DNA of 64,000 bases from Myxococcota bacterium (GTDB taxonomy: Bacteria > Myxococcota_A > UBA796 > UBA9615 > JAKLKC01), in the NCBI GenBank assembly GCA_023150875.1, contig JAKLKC010000001.1, forward strand, positions 1 to 64,000. The letters are read 5' to 3'. The position numbers and the translations under genes were made by a program. The notes below the pieces were generated by a model. The model did no database searches. It was given only the letters and a program-made list of their open reading frames with translations, and was not told where the DNA came from. Position 1 is the stretch's first letter; each line of letters starts with the position of its first letter. Positions 1-7,627 of this stretch are shown here, one piece after another.

Positions 1-2
1 TG

Positions 3-341
3 GGGACGCCCCGCCCGCCGGTGATCTACTACATGAAGGGGTCCGCGGGGGTGCTGGACGACCTGCCGGACCTGGGCTGCGAGGTGATCTCCCTCGACTG
101 GATGCAGGACCTCCACCGCGCCCGGGGCCGCCTCCCCGGGCTGGCGGTGCAGGGGAACCTGGACCCCGCGGCCCTCTTCGGGCCCGAGGAGCAGGTCCGG
201 GCCCTGGTGCGGGCCCAGCACGGGGGCCAGCCCGGACACGTGTTCAACCTGGGTCACGGGATCCTGCCCCGCACGCCGGTCTCGGGGGCCCGGGCCTTCG
301 TGGCGGCGGTGAAGGAGCTGTCCCCGGCGCCGGTGGGCTGA
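3..341 (+). CDS. hemE: Uroporphyrinogen decarboxylase, C-terminal part
   Basis: This is the C-terminal third of HemE, which decarboxylates the four acetate side chains of uroporphyrinogen III to give coproporphyrinogen III in the cytoplasm. The reading frame is open from base 3, so the gene begins outside the window. Family motifs are clear: the VQGNLDPAALFGP segment and the nearby GHVFNLGHGILPRTP stretch, which forms part of the C-terminal barrel. A GTG at 21 lies inside the gene and is not its start. hemH begins 30 bp downstream and hemG overlaps hemH, so this is a haem operon. Identification is firm. Confidence 0.93.
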   Translation, partial: GTPRPPVIYYMKGSAGVLDDLPDLGCEVISLDWMQDLHRARGRLPGLAVQGNLDPAALFGPEEQVRALVRAQHGGQPGHVFNLGHGILPRTPVSGARAFVAAVKELSPAPVG

Positions 342-370
342 GCCCCCCGGTCGGGGACGGAGGGGGGAGC

Positions 371-1393
371 GTGACGGCGAGACGGGACGGGGTGGTCCTC
401 TTGAACCTGGGCGGACCCGACAGCCTCGAGGCCGTGGAGCCCTTCCTGCGGAACCTGTTCCAGGACCCGGAGATCTTCTCGGTCCTCCCCCTGGCCCGGC
501 TCTACTGCCGCCCCCTGGGCGCCTTCATCGCCCGCCGCCGCGCGCCGAAGGTGGTCCCCCGGTACGCGGCCATGGGGGGGAAGAGCCCCCTGGTGGACAC
601 CACCCTGGCCCAGGCGAGGGCGCTGGAGGCGGCCTTCGCGGGCGGTCCCCTGGACGGGGCGAGGGTCCACGTGGCCATGAGGTACTGGCACCCCCTGACG
701 GAGGAGGCGGTGGAGCGGATCGCCGCCGACGGGGTGACCGACCTGGTGGCCCTGCCCCTCTATCCCCAGTACTCCATGACCTCGACGGGCTCGTCCCTGA
801 ACGAGCTCCGCCTCAGGCTCGCCCAGCGCTGGCCCAACGGGGACGGGCCCCGGGTGCGGGAGGTGGCGGACTACCACGACGATCCGGCTTACGTGGGAGC
901 GCTGGGGGCGACCGTGCGCCGCGCCCTCGGTGGGGTGCCCGGGGGAGAGGCCCCTCACCTGCTGTTCAGCGCCCACTCCATCCCCGAGCGCTACGTGCGG
1001 CGGGGGGATCCCTACGTCGCCCAGGTGCGGGCCTGCGCGCGGGCGGTGGTGCGGGACCTGGGGTGGGAGGGGCCCTGGTCGGTGTCCTGGCAGAGCAAGG
1101 TCGGACCGGTGAGATGGGTCGGTCCCCAGACGCTGGACGAGGTGGCCCGCCTGGGCCGCGAGGGGGTCCGCCACCTGGTGGTGGTGCCGGTGAGCTTCGT
1201 GGGCGAGCACATCGAGACCCTGGACGAGCTGGACGGGGAGGTGCGGGAGGCGGCGCTGCGGGCGGGGATCGCCGGCTTCCACCGGGTCCCCGCCCTGGGC
1301 ACGGACCCGGCGTTCATCTCGGCCCTCGCGCGGACCGCCGAGACCGCGGCGGCCCGCCCCCCCGGCCGGGCCGAGCCGGGGAGGCCGTCGTGA
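371..1393 (+). CDS. hemH: Ferrochelatase
   Basis: A 340-residue ferrochelatase, which inserts Fe2+ into protoporphyrin IX as the last step of haem synthesis. The N-terminus has the family LLNLGGPD motif, His202 sits in the active-site FSAHSIPERY motif, and the C-terminal half carries SWQSKVGP and PVSFVGEHIETLDELD, which holds the conserved acidic residues near the metal path. The GTG start at 371 is preceded by a GGAGGGG Shine-Dalgarno. The stop codon overlaps the GTG of hemG as GTGA, implying translational coupling. The last 25 residues are a low-complexity Ala/Arg/Pro tail without family similarity. Confidence 0.96.
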   Translation: MTARRDGVVLLNLGGPDSLEAVEPFLRNLFQDPEIFSVLPLARLYCRPLGAFIARRRAPKVVPRYAAMGGKSPLVDTTLAQARALEAAFAGGPLDGARVHVAMRYWHPLTEEAVERIAADGVTDLVALPLYPQYSMTSTGSSLNELRLRLAQRWPNGDGPRVREVADYHDDPAYVGALGATVRRALGGVPGGEAPHLLFSAHSIPERYVRRGDPYVAQVRACARAVVRDLGWEGPWSVSWQSKVGPVRWVGPQTLDEVARLGREGVRHLVVVPVSFVGEHIETLDELDGEVREAALRAGIAGFHRVPALGTDPAFISALARTAETAAARPPGRAEPGRPS

Positions 1394-2787
1394 CGGCCCG
1401 GGCGGTGGTGATCGGGGCGGGCCTCGCGGGGATCGCCGCCGCGGTGCGGCTCCGCGGAGCGGGGTGGCGGGTGCGGGTGCTGGAGGCCGGGCCCCGAGCC
1501 GGGGGCGTGGTGGGCACCGAGCGCCTGGGGGAGTGGGCCTTCGAGACCGGGCCCAACTCGTTCACGTCCTCGGCGCGGTCGCTGCGGGGGCTCGCCGCCG
1601 CCCTGGGCCTGGAGGAGGAGATCGTGGCGTCCCGGCCCGAGGCGCGGCGGCGCTACGTGTACCGGGGGGCGAGGATGCACCCCCTCCCCTCCTCCCCTCC
1701 GGGCCTGCTGACCAGCCGGTTGCTGACCCTGGGCGCGAGGATTCGGGTGCTGGCGGAGCCCTTCCGCGGGGACCGCCCGCCGGGGCGGCCGGAGAGCCTG
1801 GGAGCGTGGATCGGCCGGCGCTTCGGAGACGAGGTGGTGGAGAGGCTGCTGGACCCCTTCGTGTCGGGGGTCTACGGCGGAGACGTGGGGCGCCTGGGCG
1901 CGGCGGACGCCTTCCCGGCGCTGTACGCGGCGGCGGGCGAGGCGGGATCGGTGGTGCGGGGGGCGGTGCGGACGATGCGCCAGGCCCGCCGGGAGGCCCC
2001 CGACGCCCCCCGGGGGGGAGCCCTGTGGAGCCTCGCGGGGGGGCTGGGCACGCTCCCGGCGGCGGCGGAGGCGGCCTTCGGCGCCGACCTGCGGACCGGT
2101 GCGGCCGCGCGGACCCTGGCCCGGGACGGGAGTCGCTTCCGGGTCGCCTGGGAGTCGCCGTCGGGGGGCGACGAGGAGGAGGCGGAGGCGGTGGTCTGCG
2201 CCGTCCCGGCCGTCGCCGCGGGGCCGCTGCTGGAGGGCCTCCTCCCCGGCGTGTCCGCGGCCCTGGGCGAGGTGGAGTCCGTGCCGATGCGGGTGCTGGG
2301 CCTGGGCTTCCGCCGGGGGGACGTGACCCACCCCTGCGACGGGTTCGGGGCGCTGGTGCCCAGGTCCGAGGGCACCCGGCTGCTGGGGGTGCTCTGGCCC
2401 TCCTCGGTCTTCCCGGGGCGCGCGCCGGCCGGCGGGGTGGCGATGACGGTCTTCGTCGGGGGCGCCCACGACCGGGACGTGCTGGAGCGCCCCCTGGCGG
2501 AGGACCGGGGGCGGGTGCTGGAGGAGCTGGGGGCGATGCTGGGGGTCCGGGGAGAGCCGGCGGTGGAGACGGCGCGGGAGTGGCCCCGGGCCGTCACCCA
2601 GTACGTGGTCGGTCACCGGGCCCGCATGGCGGCGGTGGCGTCCCGGGCGGCGGAGGTCCCCGGTCTCGCCCTGGCGGGCAACTGGCTCGCGGGGGTGTCG
2701 ATGGAGGACACCGTCGCCAGCGGCGAGGCGGCGGCGGGGCGGGTGCTGGCCACGGTCGGATCGGCGGGAGCGCCTAGCCCCGCGTGA
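1390..2787 (+). CDS. hemG: Protoporphyrinogen oxidase, FAD-dependent
   Basis: A 465-residue oxygen-dependent protoporphyrinogen IX oxidase (HemG/HemY family) making protoporphyrin IX for the ferrochelatase encoded just upstream. The N-terminal Rossmann fold shows VIGAGLAGIAAAVRLRGAG followed by the VLEAGPRAGG FAD motif, and the C-terminus has the LAGNWLAGVSMEDTVASG signature that closes the FAD site. It starts at a GTG overlapping the hemH stop by four bases. Its 3' end overlaps the convergent ribH by 14 bp. The order hemE-hemH-hemG matches the classical hemEHY arrangement. Confidence 0.95.
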   Translation: MTARAVVIGAGLAGIAAAVRLRGAGWRVRVLEAGPRAGGVVGTERLGEWAFETGPNSFTSSARSLRGLAAALGLEEEIVASRPEARRRYVYRGARMHPLPSSPPGLLTSRLLTLGARIRVLAEPFRGDRPPGRPESLGAWIGRRFGDEVVERLLDPFVSGVYGGDVGRLGAADAFPALYAAAGEAGSVVRGAVRTMRQARREAPDAPRGGALWSLAGGLGTLPAAAEAAFGADLRTGAAARTLARDGSRFRVAWESPSGGDEEEAEAVVCAVPAVAAGPLLEGLLPGVSAALGEVESVPMRVLGLGFRRGDVTHPCDGFGALVPRSEGTRLLGVLWPSSVFPGRAPAGGVAMTVFVGGAHDRDVLERPLAEDRGRVLEELGAMLGVRGEPAVETAREWPRAVTQYVVGHRARMAAVASRAAEVPGLALAGNWLAGVSMEDTVASGEAAAGRVLATVGSAGAPSPA

Positions 2788-3208
2788 AGAAGCTCAGGGC
2801 CGCGTCCACGGCGCGGGAGGCATAGCCGGAGGCCCGGGCCCGGGCCTGCTCCAGGGTGGCGCCGGGCCCGATGATCCCGAGTCCCACGGGCTTGTCGTGG
2901 CGGATCTCCAGCTCCACGATGGCGCGGCTGACGGCGTGGCCCATGACCTCGCCGTGGGCGGTCTCTCCCCGCTCGATATAGCCCAGCACGACGGCGGCAT
3001 CGACGAAGTCCAGCCCCAGGACCCGGTGGAGGGCCAGGGGCGCCTCGAAGCTGCCCGGCACCCACACGACGTCCAGGAGGGTCGCGTCCCTCTCCTCGGC
3101 CCGGGCGCGGGCCGAGGCGACCATCTCCTCCATCAGCTCCTTGTGGAACTCCCCCACGACCGCGATCAGCCTGGGCTGGGCGTTGACGTAGCGGGCCAGC
3201 CGGGACAT
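2774..3208 (-). CDS. ribH: 6,7-dimethyl-8-ribityllumazine synthase
   Basis: A 144-residue lumazine synthase, which condenses 5-amino-6-ribitylaminouracil with dihydroxybutanone phosphate in riboflavin synthesis. The substrate-binding VWVPGSFEAPLAL motif (residues 48-60) and the GYIERGETAHGEVM loop with the catalytic His85 are clear. The later loop reads GLGIIGPGATLEQA, where most homologues have a Gly-Val-Leu-Thr-Thr-like stretch, so this enzyme is somewhat divergent. A GGAG Shine-Dalgarno precedes the ATG. No other riboflavin genes are adjacent. A -10-like element lies about 80 bp upstream. Confidence 0.92.
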   Translation of the reverse strand: MSRLARYVNAQPRLIAVVGEFHKELMEEMVASARARAEERDATLLDVVWVPGSFEAPLALHRVLGLDFVDAAVVLGYIERGETAHGEVMGHAVSRAIVELEIRHDKPVGLGIIGPGATLEQARARASGYASRAVDAALSFFTRG

Positions 3209-3287
3209 GGGGGATCTCCGCCGGGAGGCCGGGCTCCGGGTCGTGGGCGCCGCCACCGGGCGGACGCGGGAGTGGATGGGCGGCGGG

Positions 3288-3293
3288 AGTGTA
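3288..3293 (-). promoter_or_regulatory. -10-like element upstream of ribH
   Basis: On the minus strand the sequence reads TGCTACACTCCCGCC, an extended -10 (TGC plus TACACT). The same layout occurs before rmlB (TGCTACCAT) and before the gene at 51364 (TGCTATCAT). No good -35 is visible. The ribH start lies 79 bp downstream. Confidence 0.4.
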
Positions 3294-3314
3294 GCACGGC
3301 CCGCCGGGGACCCG

Positions 3315-3320
3315 TATCCT
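3315..3320 (+). promoter_or_regulatory. -10-like element for a leaderless oppD-like transcript
   Basis: TATCCT ends 8 bp before the ATG at 3329 and no Shine-Dalgarno lies between them. This spacing would put the transcription start at or next to the A of the start codon. The near-identical arrangement CATCCT-6 bp-ATG occurs before the protease gene at 42939. Confidence 0.4.
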
Positions 3321-3328
3321 GACCGCCC

Positions 3329-4333
3329 ATGAGCGCCGTCCCGACGACACCTCCCCTCCTCGAGGTCCGCGGCCTCCGCACCGAGTTCCGCACCCGGACC
3401 GGCGCCGTGGCGGTGGTGGACGGGATCTCGCTCCAGGTCGACGCGGGGGAGACCGTGGGCCTGGTGGGGGAGTCGGGCTCGGGCAAGAGCGTCACCGCCC
3501 TCTCCATCATGCGGCTGCTCCCCGAGCCCCCGGCCCGCATCGCGGGGGGCCGGGTGCTCCTCCGGGGCCGGGACCTGCTGCCACTCCCCAAGAGGGAGAT
3601 GCGCCGGGTGCGGGGGCGACGGATCGGCATGGTCTTCCAAGAGCCCATGACCGCCATCGACCCCGTCATGCGGGCCGGGGACCAGGTCGCCGAGGGCATG
3701 CGCGCCCACCTCCGCCTCTCCGCGGCCGAGGCCCGGGAGAGGGCGGTGGACCTGCTGCGCCAGGTGGGGATCCCCTCCCCCGAGGAGAGGGCGCGCGCCT
3801 TCCCCCACCAGCTCTCGGGGGGGATGAAGCAGCGGGTGATGATCGCCATCGCCCTGGCCTGCGACCCCGAGCTGCTCATCGCCGACGAGCCGACGACCGC
3901 CCTGGACGTCACCATCCAGGCCCAGATCCTGAACCTCCTCCGGGACATGCAGGCCGCCCGCGGCCTCGGGGTGCTCCTGGTCACCCACGACCTGGGCGTC
4001 GTCGCCGAGACCTGCGACCGGGTGGTGGTGCTTTACGCCGGCCGGGTGATGGAGGAGGGCCCCGTGGACGCGGTCTTCCGCCGCCCCGCCCATCCCTACA
4101 CCGTCGGCCTCTTCCGGAGCCTGCCCCGCCCCGGCGACCTCCGGCGCCGCCTCGTGCCCATCCCCGGCGTCGTCCCCCCACCCTCCCTCTGGGAGGCGGG
4201 CTGCCGCTTCCGCGCCCGCTGCCCCCTGGCCGACGGCCGTTGCGGAGAGGTCCCGCCCCTGGAGCCCGCCGGGCCGGGCCACCGGGTGGCCTGCCACCAC
4301 CGCGAGCGGGTCCTGGAGGGCGCGCTGGACTAG
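3329..4333 (+). CDS. Oligopeptide/dipeptide ABC transporter ATP-binding protein (OppD/DppD type)
   Basis: A 334-residue ABC ATPase of the OppD/DppD family. It has Walker [10 protein letters not shown]-loop VFQEP, signature LSGGMKQR, Walker [10 protein letters not shown] and the switch His in VTHDLG. The C-terminal oligopeptide-transporter domain is present, with the [13 protein letters not shown] motif and the conserved Cys-rich [14 protein letters not shown] segment. These ATPases power uptake of peptides or nickel. No permease or second ATPase gene is adjacent, and the only solute-binding protein in the window is 20 kb away at 24178, so its partners are unknown. The stop overlaps the convergent neighbour by 4 bp. 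Confidence 0.92.
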   Translation: MSAVPTTPPLLEVRGLRTEFRTRTGAVAVVDGISLQVDAGETVGLVGESGSGKSVTALSIMRLLPEPPARIAGGRVLLRGRDLLPLPKREMRRVRGRRIGMVFQEPMTAIDPVMRAGDQVAEGMRAHLRLSAAEARERAVDLLRQVGIPSPEERARAFPHQLSGGMKQRVMIAIALACDPELLIADEPTTALDVTIQAQILNLLRDMQAARGLGVLLVTHDLGVVAETCDRVVVLYAGRVMEEGPVDAVFRRPAHPYTVGLFRSLPRPGDLRRRLVPIPGVVPPPSLWEAGCRFRARCPLADGRCGEVPPLEPAGPGHRVACHHRERVLEGALD

Positions 4334-5463
4334 AGCCACTCCCGCGCCGCGCCCACCGGCTGCCGCGCCAGCGCGACCTCCCGGGCCGCACCGCGCCGCA
4401 CCAGCCCCAGGCGGACCGGGCTCCCAGGCGCGCCTCCGAGGCTCCACACGAACTCCACCCAGCTCATCCGCAGCGTCGGCCGGCCGTCGATGGTGGCGAG
4501 GAGATCCCCCTCCTCCAGCAGTCCCCGGGCCACGCTGCTCTCGGGGACGCGGCGGACCTCCGGCCCCCGGAGACCCGCAGACACGATCAGCCGCACCGTG
4601 CCGGCGATCCGCCCTGGACCCGATGTAGTCTCATCGGGCAGCACGAGGCGGATCCCCTCCACCGTCGCCCCCGCCCGGACCTCCACCGGCACGGGCCGGG
4701 ACTGCCTGCCGGCGCTGCTGGCGGCGATCCACACCCGGCCCACGGGGAGCCCCCGGAGCGAGAAGCGTCCCTGGGGATCGCTGCCCCTCTCGCTCTCGGG
4801 GTGCCTCACGCCCCACCGCTGGTTCGTGCCCCCCGGCCCATCCAGGGCCACGGTCAGGACCCCCGCATCCTCGACCGGGAAGCCCCGGCGGTCGACGATC
4901 ACCCCCGTGACCGTGCCGTAGGGGGCCACCGCCGGGTTGAACTCGCGGTGCGGCGCCGCCGGGACCAGCCCGATCCACTCCTCGTGCAGGCCGAAGGGGT
5001 GCCGGTCGAGGCGGATCCGGTAGCGGCCGAGGGGGAGACCCGAGAACCCGAAGCGCCCGCCGCCGTCCGTGACCGCGTGGGCGGGATCCGCCTTCCGGCG
5101 GGGTGGGAGCAGGCCGAAGGCGATCCGATCGGCCCGCAGCACGTCCGGGAGCAGAGTGACGGCGAGGGACGCGACGGGTCGACCCTCCACCGTGGCGACC
5201 CGACCGGTGATCGAGCCCGCGCCCGGCGCGCTGCCCAAGGGGTACCACTCGAGGGGGCGCGCCGACCAGTCGATCCGAGGCAGGGCCGGGGAGTCGATGG
5301 CCGGCGCGGCGGAGAGGTCGGGTACCACGTCGGGGTGGGGCGGACCGTCCAGCCCCGCCGCCCAGGCGGGGACCGCGGGGTCTCGGGGCAGCGCCGACCA
5401 GATCCCGCCACCGGCCAGGAGTACCGCGCCGACGGCCAGCGCCCGCCGCGCGAGGCCCGCCAT
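4330..5463 (-). CDS. Membrane-anchored protein with carboxypeptidase-regulatory-like repeats and a PDZ-like C-terminus
   Basis: A 377-residue protein of unknown function. Residues 5-25 form a signal or membrane anchor. The middle shows three segments of the carboxypeptidase-regulatory (CarboxypepD_reg, Ig-like) type: [15 protein letters not shown] ... [23 protein letters not shown] ... [14 protein letters not shown], and GRIAGTVRL. The C-terminal 80 residues, with [20 protein letters not shown] and later [15 protein letters not shown], look like a PDZ domain without an attached protease. Such proteins usually act in the periplasm. A GTG directly before the chosen ATG is an alternative start. 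No clear ribosome-binding site is visible. Confidence 0.7.
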   Translation of the reverse strand: MAGLARRALAVGAVLLAGGGIWSALPRDPAVPAWAAGLDGPPHPDVVPDLSAAPAIDSPALPRIDWSARPLEWYPLGSAPGAGSITGRVATVEGRPVASLAVTLLPDVLRADRIAFGLLPPRRKADPAHAVTDGGGRFGFSGLPLGRYRIRLDRHPFGLHEEWIGLVPAAPHREFNPAVAPYGTVTGVIVDRRGFPVEDAGVLTVALDGPGGTNQRWGVRHPESERGSDPQGRFSLRGLPVGRVWIAASSAGRQSRPVPVEVRAGATVEGIRLVLPDETTSGPGRIAGTVRLIVSAGLRGPEVRRVPESSVARGLLEEGDLLATIDGRPTLRMSWVEFVWSLGGAPGSPVRLGLVRRGAAREVALARQPVGAAREWL

Positions 5464-5529
5464 CACCCGTCGCGGCCCCGTGGAGCCGCCGCCCTCCGCG
5501 CCGCGGAGGCGCGGGCCGGCCGCGGAAAT

Positions 5530-5553
5530 GTAAAAGTGTTGGTGCCTGACACC
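5530..5553. repeat. REP-like palindrome, single copy in the window
   Basis: GTAAAAGTGTT is followed by GGTGCCTGACACC, a hairpin with GGTG/CACC arms around CCTGA. It lies between two minus-strand genes and is AT-rich compared with its surroundings. GTGTCAGGCACC-type palindromes are, from memory, common as REP elements mobilised by RAYT (Y1 tyrosine) transposases. No such transposase gene lies in this window. Confidence 0.45.
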
Positions 5554-5561
5554 GTGGCCGG

Positions 5562-6290
5562 CTACTTCGACGGGTCCTTGGGCTCGGTGGAGTCCTCGCC
5601 TTCGCTCCCCCACTGGATGTCGACCTTGCGGTCCTGCTTCTCCTCCTCGGCCTTGCGGCGCTCCTCCTCCTCCCGGGCCTTCCTCTGGGCCTCGACCTCC
5701 TGGCCGCGGCTGTCGTCCTCCAGCGGGTCGTCGGCGTAGGGGTCGTAGTCGAAGACCGGGCGCTTGTCCAGGCCCGCCTTCTCCGCGTCGGTCGGCCCCT
5801 CCGGACCGGCCGCGGCCTCTCCGGGGCACTGGACCGAAGGATCGGGGGAGTAGATCACGAAGATGTCCCCCGACTGCCGCTTGACCCGGATCCGCGTGGA
5901 GTCCGCCTCCTTCCACGTGGGCAGGCCCTCTTCCACGAAGGATGCACCCCACTTGCGGGTCAGGCGCTTCTCGATGGTCGCGTACCCGGTGTCGGTGTCG
6001 AAGGTGCGGAAGCGGACCTGCTTGAGCCGGCCACTCTCCAGCACCAGGTTGAAGCGCCCGCGCTGGCCGTCCAGATCCCCGGGCAGGTCCAGAAGCCCCT
6101 CCGCCAGCTCCACGGCGTCGGCGACCTTCGCGTCCACCTCCTCGCGGGTGGCGCACCAGGCCAGGGAGAGGGGCAGGAGGCCGTCTTCCGCGGGCGGCGG
6201 CGTCGTCGCCTTGCCCGCCCGGGCGGGGACCGCCCCGAGGATGGCCAGGCCCAGGAGGCCGGCGCCGAGGAGAGAGCTGCGTCCGTTCAT
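5562..6290 (-). CDS. Secreted protein of unknown function with a charged C-terminal helix
   Basis: A 242-residue protein that I do not recognise. The chosen start MNGRSS opens a clean Sec signal peptide of about 25 residues (hydrophobic LLGAGLLGLAILGAVPARA, cleavage near ARA-G). The central part is mixed alpha/beta, with a region around WCATREEVDAKV and later FDTDTGYATIEKRL. Residues 180-242 are highly charged, with a Lys/Glu/Arg helix followed by an acidic tail. An ATG nine bases upstream is an alternative start. The neighbour 4330-5463 is on the same strand, but a REP-like palindrome separates them. Confidence 0.6.
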   Translation of the reverse strand: MNGRSSLLGAGLLGLAILGAVPARAGKATTPPPAEDGLLPLSLAWCATREEVDAKVADAVELAEGLLDLPGDLDGQRGRFNLVLESGRLKQVRFRTFDTDTGYATIEKRLTRKWGASFVEEGLPTWKEADSTRIRVKRQSGDIFVIYSPDPSVQCPGEAAAGPEGPTDAEKAGLDKRPVFDYDPYADDPLEDDSRGQEVEAQRKAREEEERRKAEEEKQDRKVDIQWGSEGEDSTEPKDPSK

Positions 6291-6831
6291 CGGTCCCATC
6301 CACCCCCGGGGTATGTTCGACCGGCGTGGACCGGACGGGGGATCGCCCGGGTCCGCGCGTGGGCGCGAGCCCCCTGCGGGACTAGAGCCGAGCACACCGG
6401 CGGCCCGGAGTCAACCGGTCCGTGCGCCGTGCCGGCGCGCCCCCGGATCGGGCCGTCCCGTGCCCGGGTGCGTACGGACCCGGTCGGGACGCGACATCGG
6501 GGTCGCGGCGGGGGCCCCGCCGGGCCCGTCTCCGGTCCACGCGGCGGCGCGCACGGCGTTGGCTCTCCTGGAGGAGAGGGGACGGACCCGGAGCTGGCAC
6601 GTGGCTTGTAGAGGCCCAGCGCGATCAGGCCCTCCGGTGCCCCGGAGTCCCGCGGAACCCAGTGCCCCCCGCGGGACGCCGGGGCACCCTTTCTCCTACG
6701 CCCCTCCCCATCCCTCTCCGCGAACCTCCCCCACTCCCCGGCTCCACGGGTAGACTCCCGCGTGCGGACGCCGGAGCGGCCCGGGCTCCTCCGGGGGCGC
6801 GATGTCCCCGGTCGCCGCGGGAGGTGGACCG
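6291..6831. other. 541-bp intergenic region between divergent genes
   Basis: I see no convincing coding sequence here, and the open frames have Arg/Pro-rich shadow composition. The region holds a strong inverted repeat at 6636-6688. A TAGACT hexamer near 6751 could be a -10 for the gene at 6832. A TTGACT on the minus strand (6411-6416) is a possible -35 for the gene ending at 5562, but its -10 is poor. Confidence 0.5.
6636..6688 (+). terminator. Strong hairpin, terminator-like, not downstream of any gene
   Basis: Arms at 6636-6655 and 6669-6688 pair over 20 bp with one mismatch around a 13-base loop. The hairpin is followed by CTTTCTCCT, a weak U-tract on the plus strand. No plus-strand gene precedes it within this intergenic region, so if it is a terminator it would end an unannotated transcript starting after about 6300. 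Confidence 0.5.
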
Positions 6832-7335
6832 ATGAACGCCGCGAGCGCGCTGCGGGGCCTGGCCGTCGTCCTTTCTGCCCTCTGGCTCGGCGGCCTGCTC
6901 ACCCTGGACGCCGTGGCGACTCCCGTCGCCCTCGCCGTCTCGCCGACCCGAGCCGCCGGTCTGGCGGCGATCGGGGGGATGGTGGCGCGCTTCGACACCC
7001 TGGCCGCCGCGGCGAGCCTCCCCCTCCTGGGCGCGGTCGCCGGCCACGCCGCGCTGGCGGGCTCCCGCCGCCGGGGACGCTGGGTCGCGCTCCTGGCCTC
7101 GGCCTCGCTGGTGGCCCTGGCCGGCCACGGGGCGCTGGTGCAGGGGCCGGACATCGAACGGGTGCTCGCCATGGGCCAGGAGAACTGGGGCAAGGGCCAC
7201 ACCGCGGGCCTCGCGGTGCTCCTCCGCCAGAGCTACCTCGTGCTCGTCGGACAGGCTGCCGCCCTCGCGGTGGTGGTGGCCACCCTCGCCCTGGGAGTCG
7301 ACCGGGTGCCCCGGCCTCGGCCCGGAGAGCTCTGA
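6832..7335 (+). CDS. Small integral membrane protein, DUF4149-like
   Basis: A 167-residue protein with about four transmembrane segments (roughly residues 7-30, 50-70, 76-97 and 130-155). The first helix has WLGGLLTLDAVATPVA, resembling the W-x-G-G ... P-x pattern of DUF4149/TMEM205-like proteins, and a His-containing loop GKGHTAGLAV precedes the last helix. Function is unknown. The ATG at 6832 is preferred to one 30 bp upstream because GGGAGGTGG lies at ideal distance. The stop codon TGA overlaps the first base pairs of a dispersed repeat. Confidence 0.6.
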   Translation: MNAASALRGLAVVLSALWLGGLLTLDAVATPVALAVSPTRAAGLAAIGGMVARFDTLAAAASLPLLGAVAGHAALAGSRRRGRWVALLASASLVALAGHGALVQGPDIERVLAMGQENWGKGHTAGLAVLLRQSYLVLVGQAAALAVVVATLALGVDRVPRPRPGEL

Positions 7336-7515
7336 CTCGCGTTTCGCATTCCTGGCCTGCTGCGGTCCGTCCTGGCCGGCCGCGGCGGCGTCGCGGTGCC
7401 GGATTTCTGGGTCGATGTGGGTCCACCACACCTCCCGCGAAACCCGGCCCTGCTCCTGGCCGGGGCTCGGCCCGTCCTGGACCTCGCGACGGCCCGAAAG
7501 CGTGAAACACGAGTC
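7334..7515. repeat. Dispersed repeat, copy 1, interrupted by a 105-bp insertion
   Basis: Bases 7334-7377 match 44968-45011 in reverse orientation at 41 of 44 positions. The match resumes at 7472-7497 against 44953-44978. In the other copy these two parts are contiguous, so copy 1 carries an extra 105 bp. The insertion is flanked by the 9-bp direct repeat CCGTCCTGG (7367-7375 and 7472-7480), like a target-site duplication. The outer ends, GACTCGCGTTTC (7334) and GAAACACGAGTC (7504-7515), form an imperfect terminal inverted repeat. Confidence 0.75.
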
Positions 7516-7627
7516 TGCCCCCCGTCACCTCGCCCCCTCTCCCGCACCCGGACGAGGACCGCCCTGGACGCCCGGGGGTGGGCCGCCATGTTCATCGCGG
7601 GGATCCGAGAGGAGGGGGGGTCGAGGC

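Noticed and set aside
1012-2616. 534-codon open frame opposite hemH/hemG, and many similar long antisense frames across the window
   Set aside because: Composition is Arg/Pro/Gly-rich shadow coding caused by high GC at third positions; real haem genes occupy the other strand with clear motifs.
7376-7471. Autonomous transposon inside the dispersed repeat
   Set aside because: Only about 96 bp with no ORF; it can at most be a non-autonomous fragment or a local duplication.
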